Shown here piece by piece: positions 19,098 through 26,672 of a DNA stretch of 64,000 nt (the first letter of the stretch is position 1; every line of letters starts with the position of its first letter). The notes under the pieces were generated by a model, which saw nothing but the letters and a program-made list of their open reading frames with translations, made no database searches and was not told where the DNA came from. The stretch covers positions 1-64,000 of the forward strand of contig JAFKGK010000001.1 of the NCBI GenBank assembly GCA_017307165.1. Direction: 5' to 3'. Position numbers and translations under genes: made by a program. The stretch is from Candidatus Melainabacteria bacterium (lineage in GTDB: Bacteria; Cyanobacteriota; Vampirovibrionia; Obscuribacterales; Obscuribacteraceae).

Positions 19098-19180
19098 GGA
19101 AGGAGGCTATAAGCCTCCTTCTGATTTTTAGGCTATAAGCCTCCTTCTGATTTTTGGGCTATAGGCCTCCTTCTGATTTT
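19098..19180 (+). terminator. Terminator hairpin with tandemly repeated right arm
   Basis: GAAGGAGGC-TATAA-GCCTCCTTC (19099-19121) followed by a T-rich run forms a strong rho-independent terminator for pilin-like gene 1. The 26-base unit beginning GGCTATAAGCCTCC is then repeated twice more (about 19131-19156 and 19157-19182, the last with one substitution). The later copies retain a short GGCTATAAGCC or GGCTATAGGCC hairpin and a T-run. Confidence 0.8.
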
Positions 19181-19211
19181 GGTGATATAAAATTTAGAAG
19201 TGGAGGCATCT

Positions 19212-19982
19212 ATGCTAAAAATGATCTTGAAAGCCCATATTTATCAACCCTCAATGCTTATCGTGTCTACTTGTGGTTTGGCCATCGCGGGACTTACTGC
19301 CTGTAGTAACGCTCAGGAAAGTGGAGAGCCAAGGACCTCACAGCAGGGCGATATCAAAATGCTCTTTGATCGAGTCATGATCAGGACTTTTCCAGGGCCG
19401 CGTTGCGATGTCTTTTATAAGACAGTACAAATAGACCCTGCCCAAGCAATAGCAAGTGAAAAGCAGCAAGAGCGAAGGCAGCGTTTTGTCTCAAATGGTC
19501 GAGGCTTTGTGGCCTTCTGTCCAAATGTTGAGACCTTTGCCGACGGTTACTATCTCTACAACTTCTATGGCAAGACCAGTTATGAGGTCGATCTCAATGA
19601 CCGGCAATATCGCCCTGTCGGTTCATCCGAGTTTGATGAGGTGCTCATCGCCTATCAAGATTACGACCAGACGCATGGCAAGACAGAGGCCAGATCTCTT
19701 GGAGACAAGCAGATCGGCGATTATAAGTGCACCGGACAGATCGTCGAGCGGCCTGGCTATACGCGCGAGGACTGGTTTGATTTGGGTAGTCGCCTCTTGA
19801 TCAAGCAGACCCTGACCAAAAACAATGTGACCACAGAGCGCAATCTGACTAAGGTCAATCCACAAATGGATACGATGCTTTTGCGTATTCCAACTGGATT
19901 TGCCTTAATCGAAAAGCCTGGACAGGTGCCCGGGCCTTCTCCAGAGACAGACAAAAAGGCTCCGGGTGACGGCAATATCTAG
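19212..19982 (+). CDS. Lipoprotein of unknown function
   Basis: About 256 residues. The N-terminus has a hydrophobic signal followed by lipobox LTAC/SNA, so it should be lipid-anchored. The remainder is polar with a C-terminal section of alternating strands (YKCTGQIVERPGYTRED, LLIKQTLTKNNVTTERNLT) reminiscent of LolA/LolB-like or DUF4412-type lipoproteins; this resemblance is loose. ATG 19212 is preferred over GTG 19200 because GGAGG lies 5 nt before it. It sits between copies 1 and 2 of the pilin-like genes, with its own upstream terminator, and may belong to the same system by position only. Confidence 0.6.
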   Translation: MLKMILKAHIYQPSMLIVSTCGLAIAGLTACSNAQESGEPRTSQQGDIKMLFDRVMIRTFPGPRCDVFYKTVQIDPAQAIASEKQQERRQRFVSNGRGFVAFCPNVETFADGYYLYNFYGKTSYEVDLNDRQYRPVGSSEFDEVLIAYQDYDQTHGKTEARSLGDKQIGDYKCTGQIVERPGYTREDWFDLGSRLLIKQTLTKNNVTTERNLTKVNPQMDTMLLRIPTGFALIEKPGQVPGPSPETDKKAPGDGNI

Positions 19983-20031
19983 AGTATTGCTACCAAGCGC
20001 AAATATAATTTTGGGATTAATAAAAAAGTGC

Positions 20032-20060
20032 TTGACTTGGTTCCGTGCCTGGGGTAAATT
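20032..20060 (+). promoter_or_regulatory. Sigma-70-type promoter of pilin-like gene 2
   Basis: TTGACT (20032-20037), 17-base spacer, TAAATT (20055-20060). The minus 35 is identical to that of the other two paralogues. The conserved upstream element is missing; only AAAAAGTG remains before the minus 35. The expected leader is about 80 nt. Confidence 0.7.
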
Positions 20061-20146
20061 ATAGGCCTCGGACTTCCTTACCGAGATTTACGGACCGCAT
20101 TTACTATCATCACTATATTTTTTGCGCTTTGCGCGGAGGTTCACTT

Positions 20147-20683
20147 ATGAATATCCTCTCCAAACTTACTATGGCTTTTGCTACCGTTGCAGTTGCTGGT
20201 TCTCTTGCCTTTGCACCTGCTTTTGCCCAGGGCGATGCTTTCGGCGGTAACCAATTAAATGATCAGACTTCGCTCGGTGCAACCGGCGAGCAAATGCAGA
20301 CCAACTACACCACTGGTAGCCAGACCAGACAAGTTGGCAACGGTGTTTCGCCCCTCTTGCAAGGTGCCACCAACGGTACCATTTCTCCTCAAGGCGGCGA
20401 AGCCACAGTAGTACAAGGCGTCAACACTGCCGGTACTGTCCGTGTCAACAACTTGGCTAACCTGGAGGCCTTGCTCAACATCATCGCTAACGGTATGGAA
20501 ATCCTCGGCATTGCCTGGGGCGGTCCTACAATGATCATGGGCTTCATGCACATGGCTGCCGGTTCGCATGATGCTATGAAGAAAGTGCTCTTTGGAGCTG
20601 CTGGTGTCACCGGCGGTTTGGCTACCCCTGGTTGCATCAACTGGCTCGTTGCATCCGCTCGCGACGCTGCCCTCTTTAACTAA
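20147..20683 (+). CDS. Small exported two-helix protein, VirB2/TrbC pilin-like, copy 2
   Basis: A 178-residue paralogue of the protein at 18523, with the same domain plan. The signal peptide (MNILSKLTMAFATVAVAGS...) resembles that of copy 1, and cleavage is expected after APAFA. The first mature residues differ (GGNQLNDQT instead of GGTQTSDQA). From SLGATGEQ to the C-terminal DAALFN it matches copy 3 exactly and copy 1 except for one Thr/Ser exchange, while synonymous differences are scattered through the DNA. ATG 20147 has GGAGG 8 nt upstream. It has its own promoter and terminator. Confidence 0.7.
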   Translation: MNILSKLTMAFATVAVAGSLAFAPAFAQGDAFGGNQLNDQTSLGATGEQMQTNYTTGSQTRQVGNGVSPLLQGATNGTISPQGGEATVVQGVNTAGTVRVNNLANLEALLNIIANGMEILGIAWGGPTMIMGFMHMAAGSHDAMKKVLFGAAGVTGGLATPGCINWLVASARDAALFN

Positions 20684-20716
20684 ACTAAAGAGAAAGGACT
20701 TACACATTGAGAGATT

Positions 20717-20751
20717 GCAGGGGGGCCTCCAGGCTCCCCTGCTTTTTTATT
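20717..20751 (+). terminator. Terminator of pilin-like gene 2
   Basis: GCAGGGG...CCCCTGC with an internal GCCT/AGGC pairing forms a GC-rich hairpin (20717-20742), followed by a run of seven T residues. Confidence 0.85.
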
Positions 20752-20836
20752 GCTTGCTCTAGCTCATTTCTATGATTCATCTCCAAAACGTTGATGAACA
20801 GCTCCCATGCAGTTTTTCGGAGCTTTTAAAAATCTC

Positions 20837-20897
20837 GCAAAAGTGTTAGCTAGACAACAAAAATGCCCTTGACTTCGCCTCTTTAAAAACGTAATCT
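20837..20897 (+). promoter_or_regulatory. Conserved upstream element plus promoter of pilin-like gene 3
   Basis: The element GCAAAAGTGTTAGCTA-GACAACA (20837-20859) repeats the sequence before gene 1. TTGACT (20869-20874), a 17-base spacer and TAATCT (20892-20897) follow. Element-to-promoter spacing is the same as for gene 1 (32 bases from element start to minus 35). Confidence 0.7.
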
Positions 20898-20997
20898 CTA
20901 ACCACTCGAACTTCAATAAACGAGTGACCCCCAAGCAATCTTTTTGCTCCTACACTTACCAAATTTCAATTTTCATATTTCCCGGGAGGAATACTCT

Positions 20998-21537
20998 ATG
21001 TCTCTCAAATCCCTTATCGCCCGTATTTCTCTCGCCGCTGCCGTACTTGGCTCCTTTTCTCTTGCAGCACCTGCCTTTGCCCAAGGTGATGCTTTCGGTA
21101 GCACCCAGACCACCGATCAGGCCTCACTCGGCGCAACCGGCGAACAAATGCAGACCAACTACACCACTGGTAGCCAGACCAGACAAGTAGGTAACGGTGT
21201 TTCGCCCCTTTTGCAAGGCGCCACCAACGGTACCATTTCTCCTCAAGGCGGCGAGGCCACTGTAGTACAAGGTGTCAACACTGCCGGCACTGTCCGTGTA
21301 AACAACTTGGCCAACCTGGAGGCCTTGCTCAACATCATCGCCAACGGTATGGAAATCCTCGGCATTGCCTGGGGCGGTCCTACCATGATCATGGGCTTCA
21401 TGCACATGGCTGCTGGCTCGCATGACGCTATGAAGAAAGTGCTCTTTGGAGCTGCTGGTGTCACAGGCGGTTTGGCCACCCCTGGTTGCATCAACTGGCT
21501 CGTTGCATCCGCCCGCGATGCTGCTCTCTTTAACTAA
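20998..21537 (+). CDS. Small exported two-helix protein, VirB2/TrbC pilin-like, copy 3
   Basis: A 179-residue third paralogue. Its signal peptide (MSLKSLIARISLAAAVLGS...) is clearly different from those of copies 1 and 2, yet the mature protein is nearly identical. The identical part covers the polar segment and both helices, including the single Cys in TPGCINWL. ATG 20998 is preceded by GGGAGGA at a good distance. Divergent signal peptides with an almost invariant mature protein suggest strong selection or gene conversion on the mature part. Confidence 0.7.
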   Translation: MSLKSLIARISLAAAVLGSFSLAAPAFAQGDAFGSTQTTDQASLGATGEQMQTNYTTGSQTRQVGNGVSPLLQGATNGTISPQGGEATVVQGVNTAGTVRVNNLANLEALLNIIANGMEILGIAWGGPTMIMGFMHMAAGSHDAMKKVLFGAAGVTGGLATPGCINWLVASARDAALFN

Positions 21538-21588
21538 GCAAGTACGAGTCCGTCATATAGATTTTTCCCCGCCAACGCCAGCCAGAGG

Positions 21589-21617
21589 CCTCCCCTAAAG
21601 GGAGGTTTTTGGTTTTT
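21589..21617 (+). terminator. Terminator of pilin-like gene 3
   Basis: CCTCCC-CTAAA-GGGAGG (21589-21605) followed by TTTTTGGTTTTT. It overlaps the region just ahead of the next gene. Confidence 0.8.
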
Positions 21618-21620
21618 GCT

Positions 21621-22352
21621 ATGATAAACCGCATGAATGATAAGGCAATCGATCAGACCGCAGACCAACTTTTAGCCACTGGCTTTAAAGAATCGCACCT
21701 GGACCGGATCGCGAGGGCGAGTTTTCTCATAGTCGGCAGCACCAGTCTTGCTATGGCTTGCGCGGGAGTGCTCGTCGCATCTGGCGCGCGCCGCATAACT
21801 ATAGTCGACAAGTCATTGGCAGCTCTGACGCGTTTGAGCGATAGTTTTTTGCAAAATACGCCTGTGCAAAGCAAGGAGCAGATAGTTCGTTTTCAGCTCT
21901 TGCAAAACTTGGATGATAGCGATAATGCCCTAGCTAAACTGGCTGCTCAGGCTGATCTCGTTTTGGATTGCTCTAGTGATTGGCAAGACAAGTTATCACT
22001 GTCGGATCTCTGCATGGAATTGCATCGACCACTCGTGCACCAGGCTGGACATGCTTTGCGCTTCCATCTTTATTCGATGATGCCAGGACAGTCGGCCTGC
22101 TTGCGATGCTTAATGGAAAGGCTTGGCATAGAAGACGCCATACAGGATCCAAGCAGTGAGTATTATTTTGTACCGGCCATCGGCCTGCTTGCTTCAGCTA
22201 TGGTGCTCGCCGCAACCAAGATCGTCAGTCGATATGGTGTCAACCAGGCCAATGAGATCTTTTGCTTTGATGCATTGAGCGGCGAATCAGAGGTCTTGCG
22301 AGGTTTTGATCCTTCCAGTGATTGTCCTGATTGCGGCAGGCTCAATCGATAA
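21621..22352 (+). CDS. Divergent ThiF/MoeB-like E1-type adenylyltransferase homologue
   Basis: About 243 residues. A Rossmann segment ASFLIVGSTSLAMACAGVLVASGARRITIVDKS takes the place of the ThiF/MoeB nucleotide site, but the glycine-rich GxGGLG is degenerate (GSTSLA). Two Cys pairs, CLRC near residue 160 and CPDC at the C-terminus, match the structural zinc site of this family, as does QAGHALRFHLYSMMPGQSACL. ATG 21621 is used; ATG 21633 is an alternative and neither has a strong ribosome site. ATP binding may be lost. It overlaps the convergent downstream gene by 11 nt. Confidence 0.6.
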   Translation: MINRMNDKAIDQTADQLLATGFKESHLDRIARASFLIVGSTSLAMACAGVLVASGARRITIVDKSLAALTRLSDSFLQNTPVQSKEQIVRFQLLQNLDDSDNALAKLAAQADLVLDCSSDWQDKLSLSDLCMELHRPLVHQAGHALRFHLYSMMPGQSACLRCLMERLGIEDAIQDPSSEYYFVPAIGLLASAMVLAATKIVSRYGVNQANEIFCFDALSGESEVLRGFDPSSDCPDCGRLNR

Positions 22353-23082
22353 GACCAAAATCATCCGGTTCGCATTTATCGTAGGGAGTACTTGCGCTCT
22401 TTAGAGCGGTAAGTATATTGCTGCTCCGATCGGGATATTTCTGTTTGATCAAGGCTTCCAATATTTCCCATTGTCTTTGTGTTTCGCGCAATGACAGCTC
22501 ACGAGCAATTTTGGCACCATCCGGCACTATGGTCGCAATATCGGCGCTCTCATATTGCAGAGACTTGTTTTTGATTTTTTCCCAATCGGCAAAATCCAGC
22601 TGATAAGGGTCAACTGCATGAGCTCCGCGTTTGCTCGATTTTGCCTTGATGGTCTCGGAGATATAGTCTGTCTTGCTATAAAAATCCTGGACGGTATGCA
22701 ATAGAGAGGCAAAAGTCTTGAGTGCGTAAAACCTATCGCGAGGATTTGTATCAGCGGCCTGTGCAAGATTGACAAACTTTTTTTGATTGCGATCAATGGA
22801 TTGAGCGAGATATAAGGCATAAGCGCTGCCCTTAACTTGCTTGGCAGGCACAGCATCTTGAGTCTCTATGTATTTGCTCACCAGATCTAAATTGCCGCGG
22901 TCAAATTGCTGGGAGAGGGCCTCTCTCAAGATACTTGAGTACCTTGGCTGATCCGGCGCGGGACTTGAGGCAAGCGCAATGGGGACCATGCTTGCCGCCA
23001 ATATCAAAATGGCCGTCGAGAGTGCTTTTTGCTTAAAAGCCATACCTGTTAAATTTGACGACTGACTGCTAGATTTATCCAT
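22342..23082 (-). CDS. Exported protein with HET-C/phospholipase-like HTVQDFYS motif
   Basis: A 246-residue protein with a signal peptide (hydrophobic residues 20-38; an internal start at residue 14, position 23043, is equally plausible). The central segment FASLLHTVQDFYSKTDY matches the metal-ligand helix of zinc-dependent phospholipase C-like and HET-C proteins, where the usual form is LHTxQDFYSHSN. The other zinc ligands of that fold are not obvious, so enzymatic activity is uncertain. It is divergent from the exonuclease-WYL gene with only 8 nt between the longest starts. Confidence 0.45.
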   Translation of the reverse strand: MDKSSSQSSNLTGMAFKQKALSTAILILAASMVPIALASSPAPDQPRYSSILREALSQQFDRGNLDLVSKYIETQDAVPAKQVKGSAYALYLAQSIDRNQKKFVNLAQAADTNPRDRFYALKTFASLLHTVQDFYSKTDYISETIKAKSSKRGAHAVDPYQLDFADWEKIKNKSLQYESADIATIVPDGAKIARELSLRETQRQWEILEALIKQKYPDRSSNILTALKSASTPYDKCEPDDFGLID

Positions 23083-23090
23083 GATAAGGC

Positions 23091-23984
23091 ATGGCGGTTA
23101 ATTTCATGTTGGAAAATCACGTTTTTATCGCGTTCGACACTGAGACCACGGGGCTTTCGGCTATCGCATGCCGGCTTGTGGAGTTATCCGCGGTCAAGTT
23201 TAAATTGGAGCGTGATGCCGACGGTCGATTGGTCATCGTGGACCTCGGCACCTTTAGCACCTTGATCGATCCAGAACAGCCGATCCCTATAGAAGTCTCG
23301 CGAATCCATGGTATCACCGACAGTATGATTGCCGGTGCACCTACTTGTGGCCCTGCTCTGGACGATTTCCTTGCTTTTGTCGACGAGCCCGACGCCGTGC
23401 TTATGGCTCACAACGCCGGATTTGATATAGAGTTTGTGCGCGTCAATTGCCTCAGACTCAATAAGCCATTGCCCGCTTGTCCCGTAGTGGACACGGTGCC
23501 TTTGGCGCAGAAGCACGTCAATGATGCCGCCAATTACAAACTCAAGACCCTGAGCGAGCATTTTGGCTTTGCCGGATCCACATACCACCGAGCGCTTGAT
23601 GATAGTATTTACGTGCAAAAACTCTTTCATAGACTCTGTCTCATCGGGGATTGCAAGAGCCTGGAGGACATGCGGCAGGCCAGGGCCATCATGTCCTTTG
23701 TAGCGCCAACGGCTGAGATCTGTCGGGATGGACTGTCCCAAGACTTGCAGCGCTTTGTCGATACCTTAGAGATTGCCATCGCCAGCGGTGAAAGTCTCAA
23801 GCTCAAATACGACGGCCCTTATGTCAGCACCAGAGTCATAGATCCCAGCGCCTTGATCGACAGTCGCGGCTCACTCTACCTGTCTGCCTTTTGCCGCAAA
23901 GTGCAAGCAGAGCGTACTTTTAGACTAGACCGCATCCTTGATCTCCAGCCCAATGTCAGTCATGCCAAAACTAAAAAACGCTAG
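23091..23984 (+). CDS. DnaQ-type 3'-5' exonuclease fused to a WYL-like domain
   Basis: A 297-residue protein. Residues 10-190 are a DEDDh exonuclease: Asp16 and Glu18 in FDTETTG, the IHGITDSMI block, Asp112 in AHNAGFD, and His166...Asp171 in YHRALDD. After a helical linker, residues 225-292 resemble a WYL domain: AIASGESLKLKYDGPY, VIDPSALIDSRGSLYLSAFCR and RTFRLDRILDL. WYL domains sense ligands or nucleic acid in regulators, so the fusion may be an exonuclease gated by a signal. ATG 23106 is an alternative start. The 3' end overlaps the next gene. Confidence 0.75.
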   Translation: MAVNFMLENHVFIAFDTETTGLSAIACRLVELSAVKFKLERDADGRLVIVDLGTFSTLIDPEQPIPIEVSRIHGITDSMIAGAPTCGPALDDFLAFVDEPDAVLMAHNAGFDIEFVRVNCLRLNKPLPACPVVDTVPLAQKHVNDAANYKLKTLSEHFGFAGSTYHRALDDSIYVQKLFHRLCLIGDCKSLEDMRQARAIMSFVAPTAEICRDGLSQDLQRFVDTLEIAIASGESLKLKYDGPYVSTRVIDPSALIDSRGSLYLSAFCRKVQAERTFRLDRILDLQPNVSHAKTKKR

Positions 23985-25206
23985 CCTTTTCATACTTTTT
24001 GTCTTGTGCGTCGCCTCGCAAACCGTGATGGATGCGCAAGCCGTGCCTTTCTTTATGAAGCGTCGACCATATCGTGCTGAAAAAAATGCGATCGACCAGG
24101 AAGTGAAACAGATCGAAGAAGAAGATAAGAAGCAGGAAGCCGAAGATAAAGACAAGGCAAAGGCTGCACCAGTAACTGTGGATGATGCATTTGCGATCGA
24201 AGAAAACGATAAGAACAAGCAGATCGAAAGGCACACCAAGCTAGGTGATATGTTTTTTGGTCGTCGCGACTATACCAATGCACTCCTAGAGTTTGAGGCA
24301 GTGATAAAGGTCGACGAGGAAAATTTTAAGGCGCATTATATGCTCGGCAAGGTCCTGATGAGCATGGCTGACTATGAAGAAGCCCTCAAGGAATTTGAGC
24401 GCGTCATCTCTATCCGTCCTAATACTCAGGATGGGCACTACATGAAGGCTGAGGCCCTGCGCATGGCCGGCAACTATGATGAGGCCCGGAACGAATATCA
24501 AAAAGTCCTCAGGATCGATCCAGGCAATGCTGTCGCTCATGCCTATCTTGGCGAGTGTTTTCGCAATCGGGGCAATTTTCGCGATTCGATAGCCGAATGC
24601 AAGGCTGCACTCAAGATCGATCCCAAAATGGTCATGCCTCATCTGATCCTGGCTCAATGCTACTCATCTGTGAGGATGCCTGACGAGGCTCAGGCCGAGT
24701 ACAAAAAGGCCATCGAGCTCAATCCAGAGGACGCTGTAGTGCATGCTCGGTACGGGGTGTTTTTGGGAAAGAGCAAAAAATGGACTGAGGCACTCGACCA
24801 ATTTATGATTGCAAAGGAGATGGACCCAAATTATGCTGAAGGTCGCATCGGTCTGTCGTGGGCACTAGTCTACGCAAAAAAAATGACAGAAGCTCTCAAA
24901 GAAGCGCGGGCCGCAGTTGCTCTTTCGCCAAACGATCCAGACAGTCATTCTAATCTTGCCTGGGTCTATAGCAAAAACAACGACCATCAGTCAGCTATCA
25001 TCGAGTATCGTCTCGCACTGCAAATTGACGCCCGCAATGGCCAGTTGCATAAGGCGCTAGCGATGGAGCTCAAGGACCTCGGGGACTCGAGTGCTGCGAT
25101 CAGCGAGTTGATGACGGCACGTACGATGATGCCAAACGATGAAGAAGTAAAAATCGCTCTGCATGATCTCTTGCCCAAGAGCAAAGATCAATCGGCCAGG
25201 TACTAG
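23953..25206 (+). CDS. Exported TPR-repeat protein
   Basis: About 417 residues. There is a signal peptide after ATG 23953 (ATG 23962 is an alternative), then a charged coiled-coil stretch rich in Glu/Lys (about 30-75), then roughly nine tetratricopeptide repeats from residue 90 to the end. The repeats show the canonical spacing, for example HYMLGKVLMSMADYEEALKE and NPEDAVVHARYGVFLGKSKK. TPR arrays act as protein-binding scaffolds, and no partner can be deduced. The start lies inside the end of the exonuclease-WYL gene (32-nt overlap), so translation is probably coupled. Confidence 0.8.
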   Translation: MSVMPKLKNASLFILFVLCVASQTVMDAQAVPFFMKRRPYRAEKNAIDQEVKQIEEEDKKQEAEDKDKAKAAPVTVDDAFAIEENDKNKQIERHTKLGDMFFGRRDYTNALLEFEAVIKVDEENFKAHYMLGKVLMSMADYEEALKEFERVISIRPNTQDGHYMKAEALRMAGNYDEARNEYQKVLRIDPGNAVAHAYLGECFRNRGNFRDSIAECKAALKIDPKMVMPHLILAQCYSSVRMPDEAQAEYKKAIELNPEDAVVHARYGVFLGKSKKWTEALDQFMIAKEMDPNYAEGRIGLSWALVYAKKMTEALKEARAAVALSPNDPDSHSNLAWVYSKNNDHQSAIIEYRLALQIDARNGQLHKALAMELKDLGDSSAAISELMTARTMMPNDEEVKIALHDLLPKSKDQSARY

Positions 25207-25211
25207 TCAAT

Positions 25212-25850
25212 TTATTTTGTCAAAACACTAGAGCCTGGCTTGACAGCCTTGCCTCCAGCTTTGCATAAGGGACAAGCATCGGCAGTGTAAGTCTCTAATT
25301 GCAGCTCGAGCAGGGAGATAAAGGGCCTGCCAAACTGAGCCACTCCACCCGAGCGGTCGATGATGGCTCCGACGGCGATTACATCGGCGCCCATGTTCTC
25401 CAATAGCTGCACGACTTTTTTTGCTGAGCCACCGGTGGTGGTGACATCCTCGACCACCATTACTTTTTCTCCAGCCTTGATTTCTACACCTCTTCTGATG
25501 GCAAACACACCATCCTCTACTTTTTCTGCAAATACTGCCCTGATCTGGTCCATGCCGGTCTTGCCAGCGATTTGATTGGCTGCAATGGCGCAATAGACCT
25601 CCCAGTGCACCGCGCCTAGTGCTGGGCCGACGATTACTGTCGGGGCAAGCCCCGCATCGCTTACTTTTTGCATCAACAGTCTTGCCAGTGTCAAACCATA
25701 CTCCGGATATTGCATGACCCTTTGACACTGCATGTATTGATCCGAGTGCAGGCCGCTGGAGAGCAAAAAATGCCCCGTTGTCCATGCGCTTGTTTCTTTC
25801 ATCAATGCTTCGACCTGGTTTTCGACTTTGGTGCTCATTTGTTTTTCCAT
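25212..25850 (-). CDS. pyrE: Orotate phosphoribosyltransferase
   Basis: About 212 residues. It joins orotate to PRPP to give OMP in pyrimidine synthesis. The PRPP-binding loop VMVVEDVTTTGGS is present, as are GHFLLSSGLHSDQYMQ and GPALGAVHWE. The C-terminal CPLCKAGG segment is shared with a subgroup of bacterial PyrE proteins. The start may be the in-frame ATG at 25838, which is preceded by ATGGAAA. Convergent with the TPR gene (5 nt apart). Confidence 0.92.
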   Translation of the reverse strand: MEKQMSTKVENQVEALMKETSAWTTGHFLLSSGLHSDQYMQCQRVMQYPEYGLTLARLLMQKVSDAGLAPTVIVGPALGAVHWEVYCAIAANQIAGKTGMDQIRAVFAEKVEDGVFAIRRGVEIKAGEKVMVVEDVTTTGGSAKKVVQLLENMGADVIAVGAIIDRSGGVAQFGRPFISLLELQLETYTADACPLCKAGGKAVKPGSSVLTK

Positions 25851-25929
25851 TACTGTAGCTCGCGGCTATTATAAAATAGAGCCGTGTCCCCAATCGCAAT
25901 CTCAATCTAAATCTCAACAGGAAGCAAGT

Positions 25930-26652
25930 ATGAAGCCTCTCATCGGTATCAATCTGGACGTCAAGCAAGGGCCGCCCCAAGAAGCCGCCATACAGATGCT
26001 TTATGTAGAGGCTATACAAAAGAGCGGCGGTATACCCATACTTTTGCCGCCCATGGAGCCTGCGGACTTGAGTCAGATCATCGATCGGCTCGATGGCATC
26101 ATGCTGATAGGTGGTGCGGATTATTGCCCGTCTTTATATAAAGAAGAAAAGCATGAGTCTGTCGAGCTCTGCAGTCCGCTCAGGCAGAGCTTTGATCTAG
26201 AATTGGCCAGGCAGGCTCTCGAGCGTCAAGACCTTCCCATCCTCGGTATTTGTCTTGGTTCTCAACTCCTCAATATCAATCTTGGTGGCACTCTGGTGCA
26301 GGACATCAAATCTCATATGCCTGAGTCTAAAGTTGAGCATTCGACCCGGGATGGCTGGAAGAACGGCTTCAACGTGCACCGCATCAAGCTAGTGGCGGGT
26401 AGCAAGTTGTATTCGGTCTTTAACAGCAATGGCAAAAGAGTAGAAGAGTTTGATGTGCCGACATCGCATCACCAGAGCGTCAAGGCTGCCGCCCCGGCCA
26501 TGGATGTGGTGGCTTTTGCCGATGATGGCATTGCCGAAGCCGTCGAAATGCGCGATCGGGAGTTTGTCATTGGTGTTCAATGGCATCCTGAGAGAGATTA
26601 CATCAACAATAAGCCTTTGTTTGATACCCTGTGTCGAGTCGCCGCCAGATAA
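25930..26652 (+). CDS. Class I glutamine amidotransferase-like hydrolase (peptidase C26, PuuD-like)
   Basis: A 240-residue protein with the catalytic triad pattern of gamma-glutamyl hydrolases: Cys108 in ILGICLGSQLLN, and His plus Glu in GVQWHPERD near the C-terminus. IMLIGGADYCPSLY and TSHHQSVK are typical of the gamma-Glu-GABA hydrolase (PuuD) group. ATG 25930 follows AGGAAG. An in-frame start at 25828 would overlap the divergent pyrE start and is rejected. The natural substrate is not proven by sequence. Confidence 0.85.
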   Translation: MKPLIGINLDVKQGPPQEAAIQMLYVEAIQKSGGIPILLPPMEPADLSQIIDRLDGIMLIGGADYCPSLYKEEKHESVELCSPLRQSFDLELARQALERQDLPILGICLGSQLLNINLGGTLVQDIKSHMPESKVEHSTRDGWKNGFNVHRIKLVAGSKLYSVFNSNGKRVEEFDVPTSHHQSVKAAAPAMDVVAFADDGIAEAVEMRDREFVIGVQWHPERDYINNKPLFDTLCRVAAR

Positions 26653-26672
26653 AAGCATAGAGGCCCGAGAGC

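Noticed and set aside
18322..21620. Complete conjugative or type IV secretion cluster
   Set aside because: Only pilin-like genes are present; no VirB4, VirB6, VirD4 or relaxase-type genes are found in the window.
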